Origin: Nephromyces sp. MM_2019
Lineage: Eukaryota; Apicomplexa; Aconoidasida; Nephromycida
DNA: 64,000 nucleotides
Reading direction: 5' to 3'
Assembly (NCBI GenBank): GCA_015657535.1
Contig: JADHZB010000615.1
Location: 1-64,000 of the forward strand
Each line of letters begins with the position of its first letter. The first letter of the stretch is position 1. The position numbers and the translations under genes are program-made. The notes beneath the pieces are model-generated. The model did no database searches and had not been told where the DNA came from. It saw nothing but the letters and a program-made list of their open reading frames with translations. Below are positions 1 to 12,010 of the stretch, piece by piece.

Positions 1-75
1 GAATTGTATATTTGAACTCCTTTTTTGGAGTGTGTGAGTATATACATCTTGTGAGTGTAAATTGCTTTGGAGTGT

Positions 76-281
76 ATGTATGTGTATGATGTCACCCTAT
101 GGACAGAGGGTAGGTATGCATCATGAAGGTGTGTACTCACAAAAGCAGTGTGTGTATAAATGTATATATATTTAGAGATATATGTGTAAACACATTATAA
201 AGTATTTAGACCTACTTGTGTAAGAGGACATGATTTGGTATTTGTTCTCAGCGTTGGAGGAGTTCAACGATAGATGTTTGC
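76..281 (+). CDS. Possible two exons of an unidentified gene
   Basis: Two short segments look like exons that join in phase. 76-109 reads MYVYDVTLWTE and ends at the donor GTAGGT. 252-281 follows the acceptor TTCTCAG and continues ALEEFNDRCL. The junction restores an Ala codon. No stop, further exon or homology could be fixed, so the gene's limits and identity are unknown. It could also be chance in a low-complexity stretch. Expression evidence across the 110-251 junction would settle it. Confidence 0.22.
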
Positions 282-1224
282 GTGTATATTTGTTTTATGT
301 GTCAGTGTGTTATTTTGTTTGAAGATAATATATATATGTGCGTACTTGTATTTATGTGTATGTCTGTGTTGTGTGTTTGAGGGTATAATAATATAGTTAT
401 GTGTGTATGTGAGGGGTAATAAAGTTGTCGCATCTAAATAGGTATGATATTAGATTTATTTGTGTAATTAAGTGTTTCAACATTTGTATATGATGATATG
501 CTTAAATGTGTGTATATTTGATTACATTTATGTGTGTATATATATCTATAATAAAACGATAAGCTTGTGTATATATAAAGTAATAACATGCTATGTGTGT
601 AGATAAGTGTTTGTGTAACATACGCGCAGATATGTATATAAGTATTAACTATTTTTAACAGCTCTGTGTTAAGTATTTGTAAATGTATTTATATATATTA
701 TATGCTTAATTTTAAAACACTGAGCGCGTCTGTGTAATGAGGCTACTCTCTGTGTGCCTAGTAAATAAGCATAGATTTTATATTTTTTTAAATAAATTTT
801 AGGTAAATTAATATATAATTTACTAGTTTGAAACTTTATATAGTTTATTTATATTTTTAAACACTGCTTATTTAATCAAATTTATTTTTACATGATTTTA
901 TATATAAATTGTCAAATTTAACACATAGTTTGTTATGTAACTAATTGCTCGCACACACACGTTACACTCACCTTCATAGAAATCAACACAATGTGACTTG
1001 ATCAATGTTTAAATGAAATAATAAATTAATTAAAAATGTGTAACTCAAACATATTTTTATAAAATTTATAACCTAAAATAAATTTTATTATAATTAACTT
1101 TTATTTACTTTCAAAAGTTTTTGTAAACTCCCCGCTACATCATCTACCCCAACGTTTTACCCTTATCATATGGATTTTGTCCTACATGCACACACACCTA
1201 CACACAAATACTCACACACACACC

Positions 1225-1326
1225 TCACATCCTCACACACACGTCACATCCTCACACACACGTCACATCCTCACACACACGTCACATCCTCACACACACG
1301 TCACATCCTCACACACACGTCACACA
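1225..1326. repeat. 19-bp tandem repeat, about five copies
   Basis: The unit TCACATCCTCACACACACG recurs at 1225, 1244, 1263, 1282 and 1301 with almost no variation, then decays. It lies about 120 bp upstream of the start codon at 1448. Confidence 0.9.
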
Positions 1327-1401
1327 CTCATAAATCAAACAAAAACGCTTACACAAACTCACATATACATATCATATTGAAACTCCTTTAACTCCTTCCA
1401 A

Positions 1402-1421
1402 CCCCCCACCCTCTCCCCCCC
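1402..1421 (-). other. G-quadruplex-type motif on the minus strand
   Basis: On the plus strand C6, A, C3, TCT, C7. The complement gives four G runs of at least three with loops of 1-3 bases. It sits 26 bp upstream of the start at 1448. Confidence 0.6.
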
Positions 1422-1447
1422 ACTCACACACACATTGAAGATGACAA

Positions 1448-3544
1448 ATGTTGACGCTTAATTCAAACGTCCTAAGTAAATCAACACACCCTCTCTTCCT
1501 ACTCCTATTCCTCCTTTCCCTCTTCCACCATTCGAATGTGTATGCATTTCCATGGAAACACACACATATGTCTCAATTAGCAACCTCTACACTCCTATCA
1601 CATCGTAATCCATTTAATAGGCCAGAACATGCGCAGTATCATTTTCCAAATCCTCAGTATAATGGAGAAGACAGGAAGAAACCTGTGTGCCCTACAAGTG
1701 ATTTATCAAACTCTGGAGGAAGGCGTTGGACGGTTAATATGGAATGTGTAGAGACAACTGGTAAAAAAGGATTTGACTACAAAACATTACAACGCATTAC
1801 ACACATTTCCAAGAAGACAAACACACAGCGGAAAACACACTCAGAGAAGAAGAAAAATATAGGTGCTCCCCAAAAGAGAGAAGTCCTCAGAACACGTTAT
1901 TACGGTAAACCAGGCCTACCTAACAACGTTTTTGAAATTGTAAAATTGTGGAATACTCAATTCCCGCGCAAAGCTATCAAAGAAGAGGCCTTTCTATGTG
2001 TAAGGTTTTGGATGGGGGAAGGTGTATGTATGAGTTAGGGTGTAGTGGTGATATGTGTGTGTGTGTTAGGGTGTAGAGGTGATGCGTATGCCTGATGTAA
2101 GGGGTGGCGGTGATGTGTATGCCTGATGTAAGGGGTGGCGGTGATGTGTATGTCTGAGGTGGAGTGTGATTGTGATGTGTGTGTGTGAGTTAGGGGGTGG
2201 TGATGTGTACGTGTGAGGTGAACAGGTAGTATGGATGTGCATTATTTTCTGTGTTGGTGTGGGTAAGAAGGTATGAGGTATGTAAAGGTTAGGTGCATGC
2301 AGTGGTATGATGGAAGTGTGCGGTTGTGTAGCATATATATATAATATTCATTGGATTGTGTGAAATATTTGTACAAGTTTTATATCAAATAAATTCAAGT
2401 ATATACATCTAAATGTGTAATGATGATAGCTAAATTTTTTTTAAAAAAATTTTTACATTTTGAAAATCAAAATTCACTTAGGATATGATTTATTGTTACT
2501 CTAATGGGACTGTTGCTTTTGTTGAGGTAAATATGATATTAATTGTGTGTAATTGAAATCTTAAATATATATACATTAATTATAGAGAATTAATTTTACA
2601 CACACCTATAAGTGTTCATAATCCACCAAAGCAAAAGCATATGTGTTTATTTTATCCAGTCATAATTTAAAAACACACATATACCTATTTAATTGCCTAC
2701 CTTTACATCCACCCATACATATATATATATATGCTAATCTAATGGTATAACACACACACTCACATACAAACACAAACTTATCGATAGCTCATCCCTTGGA
2801 GTAACAAATAAATATATTCAAATCAATAAAACAACAACACAACTACATACATATATATTTATCTACCAATAAGAACTATATTTACACACATAAAATATGA
2901 TAAACTTACACACATTATCCTTAGGAAAATGCCCCTCCTTATGATGGAAAATATGGCCCCTATTTAGATGAAGAAAATCAAAAGGAGCCACGCTTTATAA
3001 TACAAGCAACGGTAGTGTTTGTGTGTGTACAATTTTTGAATTATTTTGGTATCAATGTTTGTGAATTTTGATAAATATTTGTAATTTTTTATATCTAAGT
3101 ATGTAATTTAACTATATCTCATATATTTAGAGTGGCTACATTGCAAGAAATAATATAAAGGTAATCATTTCATATATAAATATTCATATGAAATACACAC
3201 ATACATACACCTTACACACATACTCACTTATCCACACCCATCCACACATAGCTAATTAGACACCTTTATTACCCAGTGCAATTACCCTAAAAATACCCCA
3301 TACCCCTTTATGCACAACTCACACGCACGCACCTTACTACTCACACACATATTTGAACGCACACATATAACCACGCACACATATAACCACGCACACAAAA
3401 AAACACCTTACACACATCTAGCCTGGCCAAGAATTTGAAGCAGTAAACAAACAAAACAGGGAAGAAATTTTTGATAACTTTTTTAGTGAGCCAAAAAACT
3501 TTAGACAGCCACTTTTATTACCAAATGGACGTTATATTGAATGA
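1448..3544 (+). CDS. Signal-peptide protein of unknown function (5 exons)
   Basis: Exons 1448-1999, 2482-2526, 2925-3011, 3131-3160 and 3422-3544 join without changing phase (all introns phase 0) to give 278 residues. The start at 1448 puts a strongly hydrophobic segment (residues about 13-27, rich in Leu and Phe) near the N terminus followed by a polar, basic stretch. This fits a signal peptide plus a possible apicoplast transit sequence, which is inference. The conserved-looking part is the C-terminal 130 residues, with motifs such as GLPNNVFEIVKLW, GKYGPYLDEEN and LLLPNGRYIE. I do not recognise the family. The introns (482, 398, 119 and 261 nt) are long and full of TG or CA runs. Donors are GTAAGG, GTAAAT, GTAGTG and GTAATC; acceptors end TTAG, TTAG, TTAG and CTAG. 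Confidence 0.7.
2078..2162. repeat. About 31-bp tandem repeat in intron 1
   Basis: A unit containing GTATGCCTGATGTAAGGGG is repeated nearly perfectly twice with a decayed third copy, inside the TG/G-rich first intron of the gene at 1448-3544. Confidence 0.8.
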
Positions 3545-4331
3545 AATATATTTTACACACACATTTTTTTAAAATAATTATTACAAAAAATTTATTTAAA
3601 ATTTATACACATTTTTGTAAGATAAGATAACTCAGATACATTTATGCCTCAAATCAACTCAGTTCAAAACTTGAAATTAAATTAAAGTCAATATATATAT
3701 ATATATTTACAAATTTTCATACACACACACAAACACAACACGCGCCTACAGAAAATACACTCTACACAGATATAAAAATTTTATATACATACATATATAA
3801 TACACACTCCATATACATATACAATACACTCTCCACACAAATACACAAGTAACATATACACATCCACATATAAACAGCACTTACAAGCACACACAAACAA
3901 AACATATATACACACACAAACAAAACATATATACGCACACAAACAAAACATATATACACACACAAACAAAACATATATACACACACAAACAAAACATATA
4001 TACACACACAAACAAAACATATATACATACGTACGAATTATAATAGTTTTAGATGATAATGAAATTTATTTTAGGGAATCTGTAATATTTTATAGATTAT
4101 AAATAATGGGATAAATTGTTAAGAAACCTGTCTATAATGTGTTAATATATAAAAGTTTGTATGTGTAAAATTTATATCAAGATGATACATATATATATAT
4201 AGATATATATATAAGTATATGTTAATTAATGGGTATCAAGTATAAGATACCCACAAACCATCAAAATGTGTAAAATTCCACCTATTTTACATCAATTTCC
4301 CCCTATAATAAAAAAGATCCAAATCACACAG
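3545..4331. other. Convergent intergenic region, CA-rich
   Basis: It lies between the 3' ends of the plus-strand gene at 1448-3544 and minus-strand SPCS1. It holds a 23-bp tandem repeat and AT runs. The Cys/Val-rich minus-strand frames are translations of that repeat. No gene seen. Confidence 0.7.
3884..4026. repeat. 23-bp tandem repeat, six copies
   Basis: The core CAAAACATATATACACACAC recurs at 3898, 3921, 3944, 3967, 3990 and 4013, an exact 23-bp period with very few changes. Confidence 0.92.
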
Positions 4332-5319
4332 TTATTTCAATTTATTTGATTTCTTAACGTTGTCATATTTTGGTTTTTCATTGGAAGTGGAAGGGGGCAT
4401 CCATTCAATTGGATTTTTCCTATAAATTTTCCATGGTGGTACACACACCTATATATATATATATACATAAATGGATGTGTGTATAAATATTTATACATAC
4501 GAATTTATGTATATTTCTCTCTATATATATACAAATGAGTTTACACTTATATCTATATACATGTATATACAACACATAAACAAGCATATCTACATGAAAA
4601 ACATACACACACTCACACACACACCACATACACACACTCACACACACACAACATACACACACTCACACACACACCACATACACACACTCACACACACACC
4701 CATACACCTCACATACACACACACCATTAGTGATATAAAAAAAGAGGCTAAAATTGAGTAAGAAACATAAATAAAACTTTGTTTTGAATATCCCAAAATT
4801 AAACCAAACGTTAGTCCAACGACTGAAATAAAAATATTTATATTGTTAGCCAATTTCTGACCTTTAAAATCCTATATATTTACACACACACATTATATAT
4901 ATATTGTATGTGCATGTCGGAAAGTATGATCTTTACAAAGGTGTAAAAGTATAAAAGGAGTATGTACACATATGGTGTATATATGTCTATATATATTTAT
5001 ATGTGTCTGTGTACAGATATGTGTGTATATGTGTGTGTATCTACATAAGTGTGTGTGTATGTGTGTGAACTTATGTATATATATATATATGTCTGTATTT
5101 ATAGGTGAGCTTGCTTAAAGTGTATAAAATAAATGTCTTTTGAAGCAAATGTGAGCATAAGGGATATAAGTATGCGGAAATACAGTTTATTTATGTGTGT
5201 GTGTGTGAGTTTGTGTTTGTTTAAATATATAAATTAACAATTGAAAGGGAGTTAAGTCTTTCATATTGTGATTTAAAATAATCAGACAATGATTCGAAGA
5301 AGTCTCCGGTTATATCCAT
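4332..5319 (-). CDS. SPCS1: Signal peptidase complex subunit 1 (SPC12 family)
   Basis: Three exons on the minus strand, 5319-5239, 4871-4725 and 4448-4332, give 114 residues in one continuous frame. Family landmarks are clear: DFKGQKLA before the first membrane helix (human DYKGQKLA), two hydrophobic segments (about residues 36-53 and 58-76), then PPWKIYRKNPIEWMPP, matching the family's PPWPIYRRHPLKWLP. The short basic tail is cytosolic. The protein is a small non-catalytic ER membrane subunit of signal peptidase. The first exon is placed by phase and by its likeness to the yeast N terminus. Its donor GTTAAT is also used in SNAPC1 here. The last donor is ambiguous within a GTGTGTG run (one or two residues). 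Nothing else in the stretch explains these frames. Confidence 0.88.
4600..4712. repeat. CA-rich tandem repeat in SPCS1 intron 2
   Basis: Imperfect copies of a roughly 25-bp unit built from CACACACTCACACACACACC and CATA, about four copies. On the SPCS1 sense strand this is a TG-rich tract just inside the 5' end of the intron. Confidence 0.8.
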
Positions 5320-7119
5320 TTTGTGAAATGTAATTTCTTAATAATTTAATTATAAGAAGATAAATAGTTACATACACATCAAAAATAATAAGCAATAATT
5401 TATATTATATAAATAATGTGTTGACTTAATAACAAATTTGATGCTTTGAAAATGTGTAAAAAGTAGGAGTCTCAAAATAACCACACTTTAGATGTTTGTG
5501 TGCGTATAAATTTTATAAAAAATTATGTACTATTTATTACATATTTCTAGGTCTACCCATTGTGTTAGATTTACACATATAAATTAGTCTACACATTGTT
5601 GTGTATGTTTATATAGTTTTATAGAACTAACGCTTTTTCCTAAGTATTTTACTAAAACAAGTTGATATAGTTCAGAGTGAAATTTGATTGCACTTTTCGT
5701 TAATTCATATTTATGTACAAAGTTCAATTACTTTTAGGTTAAAAATATTTAAATATATCCTAAATAACTATATTTAAAGGTTTCTGATTAAATTCCAAAC
5801 TTATTATGTTACATAAACACATATATATATATATATATATATATGCTTACTAGTTTATAAATACGACTTAGAGGAGGTGTGAGCCTAAACACATATACAA
5901 AGTACGTTTACCCCCAATTAACATAATGACACACCTATACACACCGAGACCCATGCAAATCACATGCATTACACTCGCACAAATACATGTACTATACACA
6001 TTAAAAACACTATACATTACACACAGACATATGCACACCACATGTATTACGCACAAACATCATACACACCATCTAAATTTTAGACCCCCACACACATATA
6101 CCCCCATACCCACCTACCACCCAACCCTTAACCACCTCAGTTTCACTCTCCCCTCCCTCCCATCTACCTACCATCTCCTCTTCAAATATTAAAAATATAT
6201 AACAAAAAACTATATACAAGTATGAAAATGCATATATATAACCTCCACTAATAAAATACATTCAACATTCAACTTCACTCAATCATTAAAAATTGAATAT
6301 GAGTGTAAAACCCAAATAATAACTTATTAATAAGAAATTATAAATACATCCAAAATTTGTCTTCTCTTTATATATACACACACACATTTCCAAACTAAAA
6401 AAAGCATATATAATATAAATTCTCAATAAATTTGATTAGTTTCTTCTTTAGACAAATATTTATTATTTCCCAATTGAGTTGAATTTTTAATTTTGACATT
6501 ATTTACAGTTTGATACTGTTGGGTCACCCCAAAAACAATTTGAATTTAAAACAGAGATATTTCAAGATTTATAAGGTGATATAGATATGTAAATCCTCAC
6601 TAATTCCCTATATTTCATTATACACATACATTCTTTGTACATATAATATATGCACCTATACACACCCAAATGATTTACTCTTCTTTAGTCGGGGGAGGGG
6701 GGTTGAAGGGTGAATTACCACATATATATATATATTTAAAGGTTGTGAGGCAATGTATGTTGCTTGCATATATGCATATTGTGCTATGAGTGTGTGTATG
6801 TGTGTGCTGTGAGTGTATGTAGGCATGGGTTGTGATTATATGTGCAGTGTGGATCCATTTTAAATATTTGTATGTGTATCAATATATATATTTATATTAT
6901 AGTGTATTTGTCGTGTGATGCATCTAAATGAAATGTTTATGCCATATAGCAAATCTATATATATTAGGATTCATACAAAATAATGAAATTCTCACACACT
7001 CACTTTTACCCCCTTTTCTGCCCACAGCAAATCACGCACATATATTTACAATAAACAACATCGATGAAACGTTAAGAATAAAGATACATACGCACTCCCC
7101 ATCTTAAAACTCATCAACC
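5320..7119. other. Long intergenic stretch with unresolved exon-like pieces
   Basis: It separates the 5' ends of SPCS1 (-) and NF-YB (+). A CA/C-rich block (about 5880-6160), a TG block (6730-6870) and a CA block just before the NF-YB start are visible. Two exon-like pieces remain unassigned: a minus-strand open stretch at about 5584-5740 (ending KHTQQCVD) and a plus-strand piece at 6509-6574. No complete gene could be built. Confidence 0.5.
6509..6574 (+). other. Exon-like segment, strand uncertain
   Basis: After a good acceptor (TTATTTACAG) the plus strand reads FDTVGSPQKQFEFKTEIFQDL and stops, like a last exon. The minus strand over about 6450-6550 is also open (…VNNVKIKNSTQLGNNKY…) after an ACAG acceptor. 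Only one can be real, and possibly neither is. No upstream exon was found for either. Confidence 0.25.
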
Positions 7120-9970
7120 ATGAGTAGTGAACCTTTTCATCCTAATATGATGAAGATGGAAGAGGGTGAACAACTTACACACGACTCTTTGTTCCCCTTT
7201 ACATATAACACGTCTGACTATCCAAACGATACTTACCAACCCAATACACACATCTACAATCGAAAGATATTACAATTATCACGTCCTCCAGATGAACCAC
7301 AAACTAAAAGGAGAGTTCCCCCTAATAATCCTGTGTGTGTTCAATACACACAAAAGGCTATGCAGTCTGAAAATGGGAGTGATAACAGTAGTATTGGGAC
7401 AACAACTACCTCCTCTACACATACTGGACAAGCCTCACCCTACTCTAGCAATATCTCTACAGATCCACGTTATAATTGGCCCATCGCAATAACGAGCAGT
7501 GCTGCTGAAAACACAGTGAGAAGTGTAGGTTCACACAAGCACGATAGGAGTATAAGCGACGATCAATACACACACTCGAGTGATGATAATGAAACCGAAC
7601 ACAATGAAGAGGACTCCACAGACATCTCTAACTCTGTTGAAATTCCCAGCCCTGAGAATTCTTATGTCTCCACACACACACACAAAACTGAGAACAATAC
7701 AGAGAAAGGTTCCGAGGGAAAGACACGTATCAAGGATCCTAATTCTAAGTTGTAAGATGCATAGGGGAGTGTCTATAGAATTTTTGTGGATGGGGATAGG
7801 AAAGTGTTTAAGATCTACAATAGGGGCTGGAAGGTGTATAGGTTTTGCGGGAGGTGTGGGAAAATGCTTAAGATTTGCGGAGGATGTGGAAGGGTATGTA
7901 GAAGTTGTGGAAGATGTTGGAAAGTGTGTTGGATTTGCGGGGATGTGGGAAAGTGTGAATATTTGCGGAAGGGGCTTGAAGGCGTATAGGATTTTAGGGG
8001 GATGTGGGAAAGTGTGTTTGATTCGCGGGGGATGTGGAAGGGTGTGTAGCATTTCGAATGGCATAGGTGATGCTATTTTGTGCAGTTTTTTTTATATTGG
8101 TGTTTTGTGTTTGATCACAGGAGAATATATAACTTTTCATTTTGAAATTGAATTCATAAAAAATATATATATGTATATATATATTTAATTATTTTATCTG
8201 TAGTTCCCAAATTCTATCTTAAAATATAGTATATACACAAACTCAAATATATATTTTTTAATATAGGCCACTCCCACTTGCTAGTATATTTCGTATAATG
8301 AAACGAGCTCTCCCTGAAAACGCAAAAGTCACAAAAGAATCGAAAGATAAGATTCAAGAAAGTGTACGAGAATTTATAGAAGTGATTACAAATGATGTAA
8401 GTTTGTGTGTATACAGAAATATGCACTATAAATATATTTAATGAGTAGGGTGACCCTAGCTAACTATTTAATTTATAATTGATCTATGTTTTTTCTTTGA
8501 AGATACATTACTTATTTTCTTTTTATACAATTTTATATAATATGATTTAAACATTGTTTTTTTAAGTTTTATATTGTTCTGTATGCTTAACACTTTTACG
8601 TGTATATACACCTAATCTTAAATGTTGTGTTTTTCAAATTTTTCCCCGCACAAGTACATCTTTATATTGAATTGTGTGTAATAAGTATTTAGTATATATA
8701 CATACATATCTTGCACATTTTATTGCTTAGGCTATTAGGCATTGCTCAAATGATAAACGAAAGACTATTAATGGCGATGATATTTTGTGGGCTATGAGGG
8801 AAAAAGGACTTTTGAATTACTCACACTATTTATCAAAATTTCTCGATCGTTTAAGGAAGGTATATACAAACATTCACACACACAAATGCATACGAATTTT
8901 CATATAGACACACATGTATATGTGCTTTAGTATACACACATTTGTATTTTTGCTTTTGATGGTGCTCGTTTTAAAATGTATACTATATCATAGATTATAC
9001 ATATATTGAGGTCTACATAAAATAATCTGTATGTATTTATTGTGTTTATAATTGTTTGTATATATACAATTATGTGTGTATGTATAATAATGCGTATAGG
9101 ATAAGAAATCAATAAATGGTTCACAATATTTAGTTCCTGGGCCAGTTTCAATGCAAGAATTTGGAGATAACCAACCAAACACTGTAAATCGATTTATTCC
9201 TGGACAAGATGGCTATCATCCCGTATGTGTATGTATATATATATTTGTGTGTGTATATATGTGTGTATCAAATATGTATATATGTGTAAGATTTTTTCCT
9301 AAACTCTTTAAATTCCATATATATAACATATATCAAATATACTCCCCCACATTCAAATTTATATATTTATATATATCTTTAGGTATTAAACTCATTTCAC
9401 AACACCCCACACATTACATATCAAAATAATAATAGAGTTTATAATTATCAAGATATGTCCACTTCACCCTACTCTCTGAATATGAATGATTATTACAAAT
9501 CGTTGTATAAACCTGATTTTAATCACACACACAATCAGATGAATAATTACTCACAAACAGCTGGTACTTATCCATCTAATATGAATAGTGCAAGGGCACA
9601 CATGCCCGAAAACACACAGACACAGATGCCTTTGCACCCCTCAAAAATTCACCTTAACATGTCCAACATAATTAACCCAAACTTGCACACACATGATGTA
9701 CCAGACCTCAACTCACAAGATCATCAACCATCCACACACAGTCGAAATAAATCTTACCAACCTCTTAATGGTGCGTTATATGTAAATACACACACATCAA
9801 ATTTGCCACCCTACAACTTCCCTTCTAAGCCTTCTTATATCAACCAACAAACTATGCCTTCAAATTTATATCTGTCAGGAAATACACACAGAATGAATGA
9901 ACTTATACTTAACAATGCTAACAACACACCCAATGATATAAACAACATACATAAACCTAGGCCATCTTAG
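7120..9970 (+). CDS. NFYB: NF-Y subunit B / HAP3-like CCAAT-binding histone-fold protein
   Basis: Five exons, 7120-7751, 8267-8396, 8731-8859, 9100-9222 and 9383-9970, give about 533 residues. The histone fold spans roughly residues 212-297: [49 protein letters not shown] and KFLDRLRK. All are the diagnostic NF-YB positions for pairing with NF-YC and binding the CCAAT box. Typical NF-YB proteins are about 150-210 residues. Here a 210-residue acidic, Ser/Thr-rich N terminus and a 236-residue Asn/His/Pro-rich C terminus are added. Both extensions contain many ACACAC tracts read as Thr-His. Donors are GTAAGA, GTAAGT, GTATAT and GTATGT. Intron 1 (515 nt) holds a G-rich minisatellite. NF-YA and NF-YC are not in this window. 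Confidence 0.92.
7780..8060. repeat. Degenerate about 30-bp G-rich minisatellite in NF-YB intron 1
   Basis: At least six diverged copies of a unit like GATTTGCGGGGATGTGGGAA plus AGTGTGT fill most of the intron. The plus frames read as Cys/Gly repeats and the minus frame (8064-7531) as Phe-Pro-His-Pro-Pro repeats. Both are best explained as repeat translations. Confidence 0.75.
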
Positions 9971-11719
9971 AATATATAAATACTTATCTATGTGTATGAA
10001 TTTGTGTGTATGGGAATGAGGGGGAGGGGGGAGAAAGGGATGTATAAGGGTAGATTGCGCGGTGTATGGTGGTAGGGAGGGTTAGGGGGAGAGGTCAATT
10101 TCTATAGATGGTTTTGTAGGAGTGAAGGGAAGAGGTGCTTATATTGATATGAAATTATTTTAGTATATGCAACAACCTTTATACACACAAATTTTATAGG
10201 GAGGAAAACTGAAGAGTTTGTATATATACATACTTGAAATATTCCTACATACCCTAACATAATTAGAGCTGATAAAAAATATATTGTGATTTATTTTGTA
10301 TGAATATGTAAATATTCTATATATTAGACATATTTCTATGAATAATACACTATTACACACACTCATGATCATAGATACCCTCAAACATATGTTTTATCAT
10401 CTAAATACTTAACTATATTTATCAATATATACGATCATACACACACAAGCACACACATAAGCCTGATAGGTATACGTGCATGTTTAGATGTGTGCTGTAA
10501 AAGGTGTGTATTTATGATATATTTTGGGGATACATGGAAAGAAGTAGTGAGTATCCTTCACAAGATCATCTGTACATAATTAATGAATACACATAAATAT
10601 GTACTTATTTAGTAAACAATACAATACTATGTAGCTTTATATTATAAAATTTTTCTAATTTTTTTTTTAAATTGAATCCACTTTGTGACACATAAACATA
10701 TGCAAATTCAATCACTCATAAATACACGTACATACATAGGTGTTCAGTCTTTATTGAGTATACATATATTACTAATGGTTAGCATATACTATAAACTCAA
10801 CGAAGTCACACACATACTCATTCATTTATTAACTAAAATACATATATAATTACACCCACATGCACAACATATATATATATATATAACACATAAACAATAC
10901 ATAAAAAATCCACAACACATAGCCCACAACATACCTATATTTATATATATATTCAAATTTTTGATAACCTGATATTATATTAATTTGAATTTCACGCACA
11001 TCCAAACTAGTTTCAATAAATTTACGTTTGTATTTGTAAACCAAAATAAAAATTTTTTGTACAAGATTTCAAAAATATGTATATACATGGTCGTTTAATA
11101 AATTTTTTTTTTTTTTACACATTTACACACATAATATATATATAATTTTATATATTTTTTAATATATTTATATATAAAATATTTATTTACACAACATAAT
11201 ATATATATATATAGTTATATATATACTTAAAACGCTCAATATATATATATTATGAACACAATTGAAACAAAAGATTTGGAAATATCAACATAATTTTTTG
11301 ATTTATATGATATATTTCAAAATATATTGAAATTTGTATACAAAGTAAAAGAATAGATTTAAGTTTATGTGTTTTAAACATAAAAATAACCTCACCTATA
11401 TTTAATATTATACACACTCTATTGAATTGAATACACACAAAAGCACATAAGAAATAAATATAGGGTAATTAATATAATCTAAATAGAATAAACACACATA
11501 AACACTTAAGAATTGACTATATTCTTGAAGTGATATTTGTGAAAGAATACACACACACTTTTCGATTGGTGATTATTGTGTGTGTAGGATTTATTATAAA
11601 TTTGTCTAATATATATATATATCGTGATAAGCTCTCTAGTAGAAGTTGAAATTATATATAGCGGTGATTCTATATATATACACAGACATATGTGTAGTTT
11701 ATTTGTTTTTTGAAAAAAG
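9971..11719. other. Convergent intergenic region
   Basis: It follows the NF-YB stop with a TG/G-rich tract to about 10,130, then plain AT-rich DNA with scattered CA runs. The minus-strand frames at 10160-10384 and 11250-11438 are AT-rich, lack splice context and do not look coding. Confidence 0.6.
10012..10039 (+). other. G-quadruplex-type motif downstream of NF-YB
   Basis: Runs G3, G5, G6 and G3 are separated by loops of 5, 1 and 5 bases, 42 bp past the NF-YB stop on the sense strand. A further G-rich tract follows at about 10,060-10,093. Confidence 0.65.
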
Positions 11720-11770
11720 TCAAAAGTTTATGTTATGATGGTACACATCACCCAAATTATTCTCAAAGCC
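11720..11770 (-). other. Possible alternative last exon of SNAPC1
   Basis: After the acceptor CTTTTCAG this reads GFENNLGDVYHHNINF and stops. It is in phase with a donor (GTAAAA) inside the last SNAPC1 exon at about 12,173. Either the gene stops at 12157 or it splices here and ends at 11720. cDNA would decide. Confidence 0.35.
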
Positions 11771-12010
11771 CTGAAAAGACAATTATTGAAAGCAATTTTA
11801 TTATTATTTTCTACATCAACACACACAATAGTTCTATATAAAAAGTCCACACATATCCACAAACTATTTTTTGTATAATAAATTTACACCCACATACAAT
11901 ACATACACACACACACAATATACACACTTAATTAAGTAAAACATATTTGATTATTGTATAAAATTAATAGTTTGCGTTTACCCGAAATGAAGTGACATAC
12001 AAACACAAAC

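Larger units (their letters stand above)
282..1447. other. Non-coding stretch, TG-rich then CA-rich
   Basis: No gene recognised. The first half is TG-rich, 780-1130 is plain AT-rich DNA, and from about 1180 the plus strand is CA-rich with a 19-bp tandem repeat and a C-rich tract before the start codon at 1448. The Thr/His-rich reading frames here are translations of the repeat. Confidence 0.6.

Noticed and set aside
1170..1391. Thr/His-rich open frames on the plus strand
   Set aside because: They are translations of the 19-bp CA repeat, lack splice or family context, and occur in more than one frame.
1225..4026. CRISPR array
   Set aside because: The repeats are tandem without unique spacers, and the DNA is eukaryotic with introns.
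3762..4028. Cys/Val/Tyr-rich minus-strand open frames
   Set aside because: Pure translation of the 23-bp tandem repeat, open in two frames at once.
7531..8064. 177-codon minus-strand frame with Pro/His/Phe repeats
   Set aside because: It overlaps the NF-YB exon 1 end and the intronic minisatellite in antisense, and its length is explained by the repeat.
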